Positions 1 through 7,918 are shown, counted from the first letter of the stretch. The stretch is DNA of 40,984 nt from Bacteroidales bacterium (GCA_017651425.1 JAGCCZ010000048.1:1-40984), one strand, 5' to 3'. The notes: generated by a model not told the origin, from the letters alone. Made by a program: numbers and translations.

Positions 1-202
1 ATACCTCCGCAAGATTTTCCCTGCTCTCACTGTGAAGCGTTTCGTAGTGAGGGAGTATAAACCGTTCTATCAGACCCACACGCTTCATCCGTTGGTAAAC
101 TTCTTTGTAGGAAGTATTAAGGAATCTAGCGGTGGTCTCAATACAAGTGGCTATGAACGTCATGACTACTTGCGTTCTTGATATTTCAATAATATTCTTC
201 AT
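1..202 (-). CDS. DUF3791-like protein, 3' end outside the window
   Basis: The ATG is at 202 and the frame stays open to the left edge, giving about 67 residues that start MKNIIEISRTQVVMTF. The pattern of an N-terminal helix, then YKEVYQRMKRVGLIERFI, then HYETLHSESRENLAEV is the layout I associate with DUF3791, a small helical family that usually heads an operon with a DUF3990 ADP-ribosyltransferase-like gene. A second DUF3791 protein lies at 30927-31142 with exactly that partner. The partner of this copy would lie beyond the left edge. The gene is the last of a minus-strand series behind the AAA15 ATPase and the cysteine-rich protein, but it has its own -7 box at 222-229. The family call is from recall of the pattern, and the role (antitoxin-like) is inference. 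Confidence 0.6.
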   Translation of the reverse strand, partial: MKNIIEISRTQVVMTFIATCIETTARFLNTSYKEVYQRMKRVGLIERFILPHYETLHSESRENLAEV

Positions 203-221
203 AACACAGCATTCAAGAGTG

Positions 222-229
222 CAAAAATA
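222..229 (-). promoter_or_regulatory. -7 box for the DUF3791-like gene
   Basis: TATTTTTG on the minus strand matches the Bacteroidota TAnnTTTG box, about 20 bp before the ATG at 202. I see no clear TTG at the ideal spacing. Confidence 0.5.
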
Positions 230-275
230 CAAATCTTCTTAATACCACTTCGTTTTTCAAACATCCTATGTGTTT

Positions 276-998
276 TTAACCAATACTGTCGCTGGTATTC
301 CCACTAAGGCAACTATTCTCATACTTTTCTATGTTCTTACTGGCAATAGCATTAAGTTCTGCAGCATTTTCTCCGATACTCATTCCGGCTTTGAACATAG
401 CCAAATCGCAATAGCCGATTTCCGCATTGAACCAACACATAAGATTTTGCTCCACGGGGTTTATTCCATCGTTTTTCTCCCGTAGCTCTTTTTGTAATTC
501 ATCCAATAAACCCCTGTATAGTTTTTTAATATCTGCAATTGTGATGACATCGCCAACATCAGATCCCAATAACAAAAAGCAAACACCAGCTTTTACGATT
601 TCGTTCTTTACCAAATCCTTTGTTTTCGAAATAACATCCTTAGGCGACAACCCAACCAGTTTGCGACATGACGGGTAATCTTTTAAAGGAATAGCGCAAC
701 AGGTTCTGGCTCTCAATTCAGACAGCATCTGGCCAAGAATATAAAACGACATATCAACACGCTGAGGGTCGTCAACACAATTACACCTGCTGATTTTTTG
801 CTTACATCTAGTAAAACCTAAAAGGCTTGGTTCAAAGCATTCGTCTAACATACAATCAATTTCATGGCAACATTTTCTAAGGGTAGTTCTTCGTTGCACA
901 CTATTCGTCGCATTAGTCGTTTGGTATTTGCGAAATATCTCATCTATTTTACTTAAAACAAATTCTTTGTCTTTCTTTAATATAAAAATCTCATTCAT
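276..998 (-). CDS. Cysteine-rich orphan protein
   Basis: This gene encodes 240 residues that I do not recognise. There are about 14 cysteines, many clustered: C43, C44, C49, C54, C65, C72, C74, C100, C101 and C111. That is heavy for a protein with no visible signal peptide or membrane segment and suggests metal binding in the cytoplasm. The second half looks helical (KKLYRGLLDELQKELREK around 160-175). The gene sits 87 bp downstream of the AAA15 ATPase on the same strand and 73 bp upstream of the DUF3791-like gene, and I see no convincing promoter of its own, so co-transcription with the ATPase is likely. AAA15 ATPases in defence loci often have a second, effector gene beside them; that this is one is inference. 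The start MNEIFILKK is the only early ATG. Confidence 0.7.
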   Translation of the reverse strand: MNEIFILKKDKEFVLSKIDEIFRKYQTTNATNSVQRRTTLRKCCHEIDCMLDECFEPSLLGFTRCKQKISRCNCVDDPQRVDMSFYILGQMLSELRARTCCAIPLKDYPSCRKLVGLSPKDVISKTKDLVKNEIVKAGVCFLLLGSDVGDVITIADIKKLYRGLLDELQKELREKNDGINPVEQNLMCWFNAEIGYCDLAMFKAGMSIGENAAELNAIASKNIEKYENSCLSGNTSDSIG

Positions 999-1085
999 AT
1001 TTGTTATGTTTATCTGTATTTCAATCAGTCATTTTCCCTAACGCCTCAAACAGTAATCGCCTCACCAATAACTATAATTGTATCC

Positions 1086-2288
1086 TTAATTTTCTTCATC
1101 GTCTTCAAAATATATAGGTGAACCCAATTGGGGAATAGCGCCTAACCGGCCGTTCCGATAAGACTTGTATAAAGACAAATTCTTGTGCAGCCCGTATTCA
1201 TCCGCACGTGTGTATTCGGAATAAGCCCCTTCGCGGTTCTTCTCCGCAAAGAACACAAAATCACGATGTGTATTCAACAGGTCTTCGTTCAACAATGAAG
1301 TCTCTTGGCTGGTGAAAATCAACTGCGACTCATTAGAATTCATGACGAATGTGTTGAGGAAATAAAGCAACAAATCATCGTGCAGCTCTGAGTCTATCTC
1401 ATCTATGAAATATATATTGTGGCTTGAAATCGCATTGTAAAGCGTTGATAAATTGCTTAAAAACTTTTTAGTCCCTTGAGACTGCTCATCCAAACTGAGG
1501 GTGAAAGGTTTTCCACCAGCTTTGCAATCAAAGTAAACTTTTGTCGTAGAAATGTCCTCACGGAAGTCCACAATATTAAAATCGGCTTTTTCCAACATCT
1601 GGAGATAGAAGCGCTTGGCTGAAGCAACCCCCATCACCTGTCGAAGCGATTCTTCAAGAATGAAATTCGGATTGTCGAGCTGATATACATATTTAGATAT
1701 CCAGTTATACAGATTGGCGATGGGTTTGGCATCGGCCTCAAATGCTCTCTTGCCGAAACAAGAAAGAACGGTATGGTTGTTTAAAGTGTTTTGCAGAAAA
1801 ATGTCCTTTGTTTTGGCCGACAGACCCAAACTTTGACCGAATTTTATGGAAGCTTGCAAATCATCAGACTGGTATTTGCGTTCATAGAAAAGCGACTTTG
1901 AACCGTTGGGATACCATTCCATCAGTTCGTCGACAATATGCTCCATCGTATAAGAAACGGTATAATCGTAACGGATATGGTTAGCATAGAACGAAACATG
2001 CATCCGTGTGGGTTTGTCCATACATAAGGCAAATGGTCGCCTTGTCTTAACTAACTCTGTTTTATTTTCCCGCGTATGAAACAACAGTTCGAAAACATTT
2101 AAAAGGGCCAGCAGCATATTTGATTTTCCAGATGCATTGGCACCGTAAATCACCGCCAATTTGTTAACCCGCTTCTCGTTACCCATGTCCACCGAAGCCC
2201 AATCATCCTCCTTGGATTTCGTTTCGAAGTTTAACGTTTGACGCTCCTTTATCGAAAGATAATTCTCGACCCAAAATTCTCGTATCAT
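1086..2288 (-). CDS. AAA15-family ATP-binding protein (abortive-infection/OLD-like)
   Basis: This is an ABC/SMC-type ATPase of 400 residues. Its N-terminus MIREFWVENYLSIKERQTL is the typical opening of AAA15/RloC-like proteins (F-x-V-x-N-Y-x-S-I). Walker A is GANASGKSN near residue 45. A signature-like LSLDEQSQGTKKF is around 285, and Walker B IYFIDEID is followed by SELHDD for the D-loop. No coiled-coil arm or nuclease domain is obvious, so this is the short form. The start at 2288 was chosen over an upstream ATG (2372) because the upstream residues are hydrophobic leader-like junk and the -7 box lies between the two. The cysteine-rich gene follows it. Proteins of this family act in phage defence and retron or AbiL-like systems; the partner and trigger here are unknown. 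Confidence 0.8.
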   Translation of the reverse strand: MIREFWVENYLSIKERQTLNFETKSKEDDWASVDMGNEKRVNKLAVIYGANASGKSNMLLALLNVFELLFHTRENKTELVKTRRPFALCMDKPTRMHVSFYANHIRYDYTVSYTMEHIVDELMEWYPNGSKSLFYERKYQSDDLQASIKFGQSLGLSAKTKDIFLQNTLNNHTVLSCFGKRAFEADAKPIANLYNWISKYVYQLDNPNFILEESLRQVMGVASAKRFYLQMLEKADFNIVDFREDISTTKVYFDCKAGGKPFTLSLDEQSQGTKKFLSNLSTLYNAISSHNIYFIDEIDSELHDDLLLYFLNTFVMNSNESQLIFTSQETSLLNEDLLNTHRDFVFFAEKNREGAYSEYTRADEYGLHKNLSLYKSYRNGRLGAIPQLGSPIYFEDDEEN

Positions 2289-2312
2289 AATATTCGTATT
2301 ATATTTCCGCCG

Positions 2313-2342
2313 CAAAAATAATAAAAATATTGATACAATCAA
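2313..2342 (-). promoter_or_regulatory. Promoter of the AAA15 ATPase
   Basis: On the minus strand TTG (2342-2340) is followed after exactly 19 bp by TATTTTTG (2320-2313), an ideal Bacteroidota promoter. The TTG is the end of a 16-bp palindrome CAAGAAATAATTCTTG (2340-2355) that could also act as an operator or as a weak terminator for the Fic gene. Confidence 0.65.
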
Positions 2343-2441
2343 GAAATAATTCTTGTTTTTGTAAAAAAGCAACGAATTTGACGAAAATTTTTACACTCTT
2401 GTTTTTTTGCATAACGGCAAAATCAATCAGCAATGGCTTTC

Positions 2442-3950
2442 TCACATCAACCCCCCAACAAACCTCACGAACCCCTCCACATCCCCCTCCACACTTGCCT
2501 TCTCCAATGCCGCCATGTACTCTTCCCGGCGCCCCACAGGTATCACCACCCAAGGGTGGCCGACGGTCACGAGTTGGCTGTTCATCACGAAGCGGGCGGT
2601 GCGGCCGTTGCCGTCTATGTAGGGATGGATATAGACGAAGAAGAAATGCCCCAAAACCGCACGTACTAAAGCACTCTTCTCCTCCATCATCAAATCCGAC
2701 AACGCACTCATTGCGTCCAACACGGCATCGGGGTTCAGCGGCGTGTGCATGGAATTGCGGATATAGCCTTGATGCCGGCGGTAACCCACCAGATCCGAAG
2801 CCTTCACGATGCCCGCCCGGATGCATGGCTCGAACAGTTGGAAATGCCAGTCTTGATGGCCCTTTACGTACAAATGCGCGGGTGCCTGCCCCGAGAAACA
2901 GCCGGCTACGCCCTGCTTCAACAATTCGTACGCCTGATAATATCCACGAGCGGCTAACGCATTCCTGCGTTCCTTGTCCGCCTCATCTTTCTCGGGATCC
3001 CAATCACCACTCCGCACCCGCTCTAACAGCCCTTCCGTGATCTTGTACCCCTCAATCGACAAGGAGTGGTAGCTGTCTTTCACATACGTCGCATCCATCA
3101 TCGCCAACACCGACGCCGCATCCTGCTGCACCGGCTTCACTTTTAATTTCGCCAACACCACCTTCCGCATCTGCATCCACATCAGCCGGATGCGCGATGC
3201 GTGCGGCGACTCCGCGAATGTCTCCATCCGAACATTTTCCTCAAACGGATTCTCTTCCGTCACCGCATATCCCACCTGACGCATTCTACGCAACAGCTCG
3301 TCCGCCATCTCCTCGCGTCCGATGGAGCGCAACGCCCCAGCCACGCGCCCCGCCCGGGTGGTGTGTCCTCCGTCAATGGCCGCCGACACTATCGGCGACA
3401 CGTCCTTCAGACTGGCTAAACACGATCTTGCTTCCAACGCGTCGTGCCGGTAATAATCGGGTCCCACCATCAACAAGGCATATTCCATCGGATACAACCG
3501 CACGCCATAGCGCGGTTCCTGTATCACCTCTGGCGGCAGGCTTGCCTTAATGTCCACAAGCGAAGTCCCAAAGGGCAGTTGCAGGACGTTGTTCGTCCCC
3601 GATCCGCTGCGCACTATCAACTGCTTGGGAATCACCGTTTTTCCACTATGGAAATAAAGCGACATCTCCGGCGAAAGACACCAAGCCTCGTTGAATCTTT
3701 TGTCAAGATAAGCCGTAATGAATTGCCAGTACGACACATACCACACCGTGGAATCTCCCTCACTTCCTGGCGATGATGGGATATACCATCCTTTCATGAC
3801 CATCTGGAGATACCCACTGTTCACTAACCGCTCTGTATGCGTACGGCCCAATGTGTCCGCTCCTTGAATCACCAAATTGTCCCCATGGGTATCTTGGTAC
3901 TTCTTCAGCACTGCCAGCGATTCCGCCAATTTCTCTTGTATTTTTGCCAT
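2442..3950 (-). CDS. Fic-domain protein with N-terminal AbiEi-like winged helix
   Basis: Predicted AMP-transferring (Fic) enzyme of 502 residues. The Fic signature HPYIDGNGR is at 442-450, with the catalytic His at 442 and the phosphate-binding loop intact. Upstream, SLSIEG at 296-301 fits the (S/T)xxxE(G/N) autoinhibitory helix motif, so the protein is probably self-inhibited through Glu300. Residues 1 to about 200 look like an AbiEi-type regulator: helix-turn-helix text THTERLVNSGYLQMVMKGWY near 37-56, then a mixed beta region. This joins a DNA-binding, antitoxin-like module to a Fic enzyme in one chain. The start MAKIQEKLAESL fits an ATG 6 bp after the last tandem repeat of the leader. It stands alone, downstream of the broken RND gene. 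Autoregulation through the 24-bp repeats is inference. Confidence 0.85.
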   Translation of the reverse strand: MAKIQEKLAESLAVLKKYQDTHGDNLVIQGADTLGRTHTERLVNSGYLQMVMKGWYIPSSPGSEGDSTVWYVSYWQFITAYLDKRFNEAWCLSPEMSLYFHSGKTVIPKQLIVRSGSGTNNVLQLPFGTSLVDIKASLPPEVIQEPRYGVRLYPMEYALLMVGPDYYRHDALEARSCLASLKDVSPIVSAAIDGGHTTRAGRVAGALRSIGREEMADELLRRMRQVGYAVTEENPFEENVRMETFAESPHASRIRLMWMQMRKVVLAKLKVKPVQQDAASVLAMMDATYVKDSYHSLSIEGYKITEGLLERVRSGDWDPEKDEADKERRNALAARGYYQAYELLKQGVAGCFSGQAPAHLYVKGHQDWHFQLFEPCIRAGIVKASDLVGYRRHQGYIRNSMHTPLNPDAVLDAMSALSDLMMEEKSALVRAVLGHFFFVYIHPYIDGNGRTARFVMNSQLVTVGHPWVVIPVGRREEYMAALEKASVEGDVEGFVRFVGGLM

Positions 3951-3956
3951 ATTAAT

Positions 3957-4028
3957 ATATCTTGTATCGGTATTATTAGTTTATTTTGCTTTACCAACAT
4001 TAGTATATTTTGTCTTTCTAACATTAGT
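3957..4028 (-). repeat. Three tandem 24-bp repeats in the Fic gene leader
   Basis: Read on the minus strand, three exactly 24-bp units follow each other: 4028-4005 (ACTAATGTTAGAAAGA...), 4004-3981 (ACTAATGTTGGTAAAG...) and 3980-3957 (ACTAATAATACCGATA...). Each starts ACTAAT and ends ACAAAATAT or a close variant. They lie between the -7 box and the ATG, where a bound repressor would block transcription. The winged helix at the Fic N-terminus is the obvious candidate binder. Confidence 0.75.
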
Positions 4029-4039
4029 TTTTGACGCTG

Positions 4040-4047
4040 CAAATATA
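4040..4047 (-). promoter_or_regulatory. -7 box of the Fic gene
   Basis: TATATTTG on the minus strand fits TAnnTTTG. A TTG lies about 19 bp upstream (4069-4067). Transcription would start a few bases before the first 24-bp repeat. Confidence 0.6.
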
Positions 4048-4122
4048 CAAATCTTTTCGCATACAACAACATTATTTAGGCAAGAAATATCTAATTGTGC
4101 CCACTATCGTCCCGCAACTGAT

Positions 4123-4170
4123 GGAAATAGGCAGAAAATCATCAGTTTATTTTACTTCGCTGTTATTAGT
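4123..4170 (-). repeat. Further copies of the 24-bp repeat upstream of the Fic promoter
   Basis: On the minus strand 4170-4147 reads ACTAATAACAGCGAAG... ending AAAATAA, and a second ACTGAT unit starts immediately at 4146. Pitch and ends match the leader repeats, so the promoter is flanked on both sides by the same motif. Confidence 0.55.
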
Positions 4171-4177
4171 TTTTACG

Positions 4178-4411
4178 CTATACTCTGATTGGTTTTAATG
4201 CTTTCTCTGCAATCACCACGCTCTTCTGCACCGTTTCGGCACTCGCGCCCGGATAGCTCGCCCACACATAGATGGCTAGCGGCGCGATGTCAGGATAGCG
4301 CTCCACCGGCAGCGACAGCAACGAAATCACCCCCAACAGCACGATGAACACGCTGATGACGAGGGAGAGCAACGGCCGATGGATAAATGTCTGGGTATTC
4401 ACGACTTTCAA
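4178..4411 (-). pseudogene. Truncated RND efflux permease (AcrB/MexB-like N-terminus)
   Basis: This piece encodes 77 residues that begin as a normal RND inner-membrane pump: FIHRPLLSLVISVFIVLLG (first membrane helix), LPVERYPDIAPLAIYV, then YPGASAETVQKSVV. Family members run to about 1000-1050 residues, but here homology stops at VVI and is followed by eleven unrelated residues (AEKALKPIRV) and a stop. The break is at about 4212, and the Fic control region follows at once. The piece lies 17 bp downstream of its adaptor gene, the usual operon order. The pump cannot work. Whether the loss came with insertion of the Fic unit or from a simple deletion cannot be told here. Confidence 0.85.
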
Positions 4412-4428
4412 CTATTAATTATTATCTA

Positions 4429-5529
4429 TTAACTTTTAACTATTTTTGTTCCTTCCTCCACAAAACCCGCCCCTTTGGCTATTATCACATCTCCCTCTTG
4501 GAGACCGCTAATCACCACGTACTCTTTGCCGTTGTTCTGCGGTTCCACTTGAATCATGCTGGCAACAGCCTTGCCGTCCACCACTTTCATCACATACACC
4601 TTGTCCTGGATGCTGTAGGTGGCCTCCTGCGGGATGACGATGGCGTTGTGCAGCTCGGTGGGGATAATGATTTTGCCCGTACCGCCACTGAGCAGCATCC
4701 CGTCGGGGTTGTCGAAGCGGGCGCAGACCGAGACGGCTCCCGTGCGCTCGTCCACCACGCCGCTGATACTTTCCACACGGCCGGTATGTTCGTAAAAGGT
4801 GCCGTTGGGCAACTGCAGCCGCAGTTCGGGCATCTGCCGTATCGCCGCTTCCATGCTTTTGTGTTCGGAAAGGTACTGCATCACCGTTTTTTCCGTCATT
4901 GAGAAATAGACCCGCATTTGGCGGTTGTCGGCCACCACGGTGAGTCCGTCCTGGATGGAAGGTCCCACGAGGTCGCCCTTGCGGTAGATAATTCGCCCCA
5001 CTACACCGTTGGAAGGACTGCGGATTTCAGTGTAACTGAGATCGTTGCGGGCGGAATTGAGGGCGGCCTTCGCTGCAGCGAGGTTAGCTTTCGCCACATT
5101 GAGGTCGCTTTCGGCCAGCGACAACTCGAAGTCGGAGATGACCGATTTCTGCCGCAAATTCTTCTTGCCGTTGTACTCCAACTGCGCCTTGTCCAAAGCG
5201 GCTGTCATCATCTGCACGTTGGCATTGGCCGACTCCACTGCCGCCCGACTGGGTGCATCATCGAGACGGAACAGCAGTTGACCTTCGCGAACACGCTCGC
5301 CCTCCTTCACATACACGCCCATCAGATGTCCCTCCACACGAGGAATGATCTTGATGTCTTGGGCACCCTGGATAGAAGCAGGATATTCCGCATCCAAGGT
5401 GTAATCCTGCGCCGTGACCGTGAGCAGTTCATGGATTTCGGGGTCGTTTTGCTCCTTTTGCGCTTTATTCTGGCACGACACCATCAGGAGCAACGCCGCC
5501 GCCAATATCAATAATCTATTGATTCTCAT
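4429..5529 (-). CDS. RND efflux periplasmic adaptor (membrane fusion lipoprotein)
   Basis: Membrane fusion protein of 366 residues, MexA/AcrA type, which bridges an inner-membrane RND pump and an outer-membrane channel. It opens MRINRLLILAAALLLMVSC, a lipoprotein signal with Cys as first mature residue. Then come the lipoyl half-motif IIPRVEGHLMGVYVKEGERV, a coiled hairpin (about 95-155), the second lipoyl half SPSNGVVGRIIYRKGDLV, and beta-barrel and membrane-proximal parts to ATYSIQDKVYVM. The length is normal. The start at 5529 was preferred to 5547 because it begins directly with a signal peptide. The permease that should follow is a fragment, so the adaptor is orphaned unless it serves another pump. 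The divergent AraC gene is the likely regulator. Confidence 0.88.
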   Translation of the reverse strand: MRINRLLILAAALLLMVSCQNKAQKEQNDPEIHELLTVTAQDYTLDAEYPASIQGAQDIKIIPRVEGHLMGVYVKEGERVREGQLLFRLDDAPSRAAVESANANVQMMTAALDKAQLEYNGKKNLRQKSVISDFELSLAESDLNVAKANLAAAKAALNSARNDLSYTEIRSPSNGVVGRIIYRKGDLVGPSIQDGLTVVADNRQMRVYFSMTEKTVMQYLSEHKSMEAAIRQMPELRLQLPNGTFYEHTGRVESISGVVDERTGAVSVCARFDNPDGMLLSGGTGKIIIPTELHNAIVIPQEATYSIQDKVYVMKVVDGKAVASMIQVEPQNNGKEYVVISGLQEGDVIIAKGAGFVEEGTKIVKS

Positions 5530-5567
5530 ATAATTACAAAACCTCATTTCAATTCTGTTTAATAATG

Positions 5568-5575
5568 CAAAAATA
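5568..5575 (-). promoter_or_regulatory. -7 box of the efflux adaptor gene
   Basis: TATTTTTG on the minus strand lies 39 bp upstream of the adaptor ATG. It shares the 122-bp divergent region with the AraC promoter. Confidence 0.55.
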
Positions 5576-5617
5576 CTGCGCCGAAAGGGAACAAAGGTGT
5601 ATGATAATGAACTAGTA

Positions 5618-5647
5618 TTGTATGTTTTCGGAACTTTTGTATTTTTG
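5618..5647 (+). promoter_or_regulatory. Promoter of the AraC-type regulator, likely leaderless
   Basis: TTG at 5618-5620, exactly 19 bp, then TATTTTTG at 5640-5647 form a textbook Bacteroidota promoter. The ATG used for the regulator is at 5652, so the transcript would begin at or very near the start codon. Confidence 0.65.
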
Positions 5648-5651
5648 CCGC

Positions 5652-6467
5652 ATGAATATCACTATCCAAGATTATCACCATGGTGCGGAACTCGTGAAGT
5701 CCAACCTCAACGGGTTTTGGCTCTGCCGTGTGCTGAGAGGCAGCATGCGGGTGCTTTTTGAGCAAAAAACGTACAAATTAACCACCGGAACAGTGTTTGC
5801 CGTGCAAGAAGGTGCGACGTTCCGCATGCAGTCGTCCACCCAAAATATGGCCGCGGAGGTCATGGTCTTTGACGAATCGCTGATGAATGTCGTTTATGCT
5901 TTGCTCGGAGCGGAGGCCGACATCGGGACGCTGGAAACGGCCTTTTGGAGCGACACAACGCTGGAGGATCCCTTTGGCCGAATGTTTGCCGCCGATTATG
6001 AGCTGCTTCTGATGGCTGTAGGGCAGCCCGATCTCATCGCCCGCCACAAAATGATCACCGCCAGTCTTGTCCACCTGCTGCTTTCCATTTTCAATGCGGT
6101 GGGAGAAGCCACAACTTCGTCGTCTGGCGACAACAGCAAACGTTCTCGTCTGCTGTTGAACCATTTTTTCGAGCTGGTCGGCGAAAACATCCTCTCAGGA
6201 CAGCGCACCATAACGTTCTATGCCGACAAACTCTGCGTTTCAGAGCGCTATCTCTTCAAAGTTTGCAAGAAGGAAACCGGCAAAACGCCCAAGGAGCTCA
6301 TCAATGAGTTTCTGATCGGCCAAATCAAGAACGCTCTGCTGACTACCGAGATGACCCACCAGCAGATTGCCGACCAGTTCAACTTCCCCGACCAGTCAGC
6401 CTTCGGGCAGTTCTTCAAACGGATGGAGGGGACGTCGCCGTCGGAGTGGCGGCAAAAGTACAGGTGA
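5652..6467 (+). CDS. AraC-family transcriptional regulator
   Basis: Regulator of 271 residues. The N-terminal part (about 1-110) is a cupin-like sensor (FEQKTYKLTTGTVFAVQEG). The C-terminal 95 residues hold two AraC helix-turn-helix motifs: FYADKLCVSERYLFKVCKKE and MTHQQIADQFNFPDQSAFGQ, followed by FFKRMEGTSPSEWRQKYR, the family signature tail. An upstream in-frame ATG (5622) lies inside the promoter, so 5652 (MNITIQDYHH) is the start. The gene is divergent from the efflux adaptor and is one of only two clear plus-strand genes here, so control of the adaptor operon is the natural reading. With the pump broken, that control may now be idle. Confidence 0.9.
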   Translation: MNITIQDYHHGAELVKSNLNGFWLCRVLRGSMRVLFEQKTYKLTTGTVFAVQEGATFRMQSSTQNMAAEVMVFDESLMNVVYALLGAEADIGTLETAFWSDTTLEDPFGRMFAADYELLLMAVGQPDLIARHKMITASLVHLLLSIFNAVGEATTSSSGDNSKRSRLLLNHFFELVGENILSGQRTITFYADKLCVSERYLFKVCKKETGKTPKELINEFLIGQIKNALLTTEMTHQQIADQFNFPDQSAFGQFFKRMEGTSPSEWRQKYR

Positions 6468-6479
6468 TTTTTCAACAAA

Positions 6480-6511
6480 ACCGCCGCAAAGGTCACGAAA
6501 GCCCTTGCGGC
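6480..6511. terminator. Hairpin between convergent genes (copy 1)
   Basis: ACCGCCGCAAAGG (6480-6492) pairs with CCCTTGCGGC (6502-6511) with one mismatch around a 9-nt loop. It separates the araC end from the convergent kinase gene. A near-identical hairpin occurs at 9771-9805. Confidence 0.6.
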
Positions 6512-6530
6512 AGTCAATATCTGTGTCATC

Positions 6531-7184
6531 CTATTCCATCACCTTCCTGAACACAAACATCTCGTCATCCTCGCTCCGGTTGCCGACTTCTTCTTCTGGA
6601 ATGGCGGGACCGCGGTCGTCGGGCTGCAGGGGCGCAAGGGTGATATTGGGTTGGGCATTCATAGCTTCAATAATAGTTCGTATTGTTTGTTTATAGTCAG
6701 TGTCAATCAATGTAACATGTTCGCCATTTCTTGTGAAAGCATCAATATAAAGATGATTGTCTGCTTTGAGCGATTCAGTGGAATAATCTGTGTCGCATTG
6801 TCTTGTTTCGATGTCTGAAGCATGATGTCTTATTCCATCGAAATGCGCTTCGATATACGCATCTGTCATGGCAAGACAAATGAATCGGATTGAGGACAAA
6901 TACCGTTCGTCAAAATCCGACCTCCAATCAAAGGGTATATAGCAACCCTCGACAATGAGGTTCTGCTTGTTTTCGATGGCAGTCTTGATGATCTCCCGCA
7001 CGATGGGCCACAAGTATTCTGTCAGCGCATCATCATCCAAGGGCGTTAGGGTAGTGTTTCCGCTGCGGATAAGGCCCATTTTCAAGTGGTCAATTGAAAG
7101 ATAGGGGTATTTGTATTCTTCCAGCATCCGCTGTGCCAGAAGAGTCTTTCCTGTATGTGATGCACCTGTTATCAGAATAATCAT
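6531..7184 (-). CDS. P-loop kinase-like protein
   Basis: Small AAA/adenylate-kinase-like P-loop protein of 217 residues. [18 protein letters not shown] opens the protein with a perfect Walker A (GASHTGKT, 7-14). A Walker-B-like [10 protein letters not shown] lies near 87, and [16 protein letters not shown] resembles the nucleotide-kinase C-terminal part. The start at 7184 was chosen because the P-loop must be N-terminal and because its ATG overlaps the TGA of the Vat-like gene as ATGA, indicating translational coupling. The substrate is not visible; related small P-loop kinases phosphorylate nucleotides, antibiotics or sugars. Pairing with an acetyltransferase hints at a modification role, which is inference. 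Confidence 0.75.
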   Translation of the reverse strand: MIILITGASHTGKTLLAQRMLEEYKYPYLSIDHLKMGLIRSGNTTLTPLDDDALTEYLWPIVREIIKTAIENKQNLIVEGCYIPFDWRSDFDERYLSSIRFICLAMTDAYIEAHFDGIRHHASDIETRQCDTDYSTESLKADNHLYIDAFTRNGEHVTLIDTDYKQTIRTIIEAMNAQPNITLAPLQPDDRGPAIPEEEVGNRSEDDEMFVFRKVME

Positions 7185-7837
7185 AGTCTTGCCCTTATTT
7201 CCATCTTTACCTTTTCCAAATCGCCACAAAATAATAACGGCATGATGCTTTCTATTTCCTCGATGCTTTTGTCCCACCATCTGAATTTAAGCAACAACTC
7301 TATCAGTTCGTCATCGAAGCGTTTCCTTACGACCCGACAAGGATTCCCAACAGCGATAGAATAAGGTGGAATATCCTTTGCCACTACCGAGTTCGCACCG
7401 ATAATGGCTCCGTCGCCGATATGAACGCCAGGCATCACGGTTACGTTCTGACCTATCCAAACATCATTGCCGACAACGGTATCACCTTTTAGAGGCAACT
7501 CATCTTTGACTGGAGCAATGGCACTTCCCCAGTCACCACCCATAATGTAGAATGGATATGTTGTCACACAGTCCATCCTGTGATTGGCTCCATTCATCAC
7601 GAACTCTATACCCTTGGCGATGGCGCAGAACTTCCCGATAATTAGTTTATCACCGATAAAGTCGTAAAAGTGCGTGACGTGCTTCTCAAACTGGTCCGCA
7701 CCATCCACGTCATCGTAGTAAGTGTAGTCCCCGATGATGATACGAGGATTCTTCACCACATTCTTGATGAAGCAAAGTCTTGGGAGGTTCGGATTAGGGA
7801 ACACCTCGTTGGCGTTGGGTCTGCTTTTTTTACTCAT
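7181..7837 (-). CDS. Vat/CatB-like hexapeptide O-acetyltransferase
   Basis: Left-handed beta-helix acetyltransferase of 218 residues. It carries the streptogramin A/xenobiotic acetyltransferase pattern: [37 protein letters not shown] with the catalytic His near 86, [11 protein letters not shown], then hexapeptide turns [20 protein letters not shown] and [20 protein letters not shown], and the tail [17 protein letters not shown]. Length is normal for the family (about 210-220). It probably transfers acetyl from acetyl-CoA to a small hydroxylated molecule; whether it gives drug resistance cannot be read from sequence. It is first gene of a two-gene unit with the coupled P-loop kinase and starts 81 bp after the AbiEii stop. 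Confidence 0.88.
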   Translation of the reverse strand: MSKKSRPNANEVFPNPNLPRLCFIKNVVKNPRIIIGDYTYYDDVDGADQFEKHVTHFYDFIGDKLIIGKFCAIAKGIEFVMNGANHRMDCVTTYPFYIMGGDWGSAIAPVKDELPLKGDTVVGNDVWIGQNVTVMPGVHIGDGAIIGANSVVAKDIPPYSIAVGNPCRVVRKRFDDELIELLLKFRWWDKSIEEIESIMPLLFCGDLEKVKMEIRARL

Positions 7838-7918
7838 AAATTCTGATTAATAATGAAAACATCCCTGTTATTATTCCTGCATTAATCATAATGTTTGAAT
7901 GTTTGTGCATTGGAAACA

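Noticed and set aside
2299..2826. 175-codon minus-strand open frame inside the Fic gene
   Set aside because: Glycine/arginine-rich low-quality text overlapping the Fic core motif in another frame; a shadow.
3957..4170. CRISPR array
   Set aside because: Repeats abut without spacers and only five 24-bp units with variation; no cas genes in the window.
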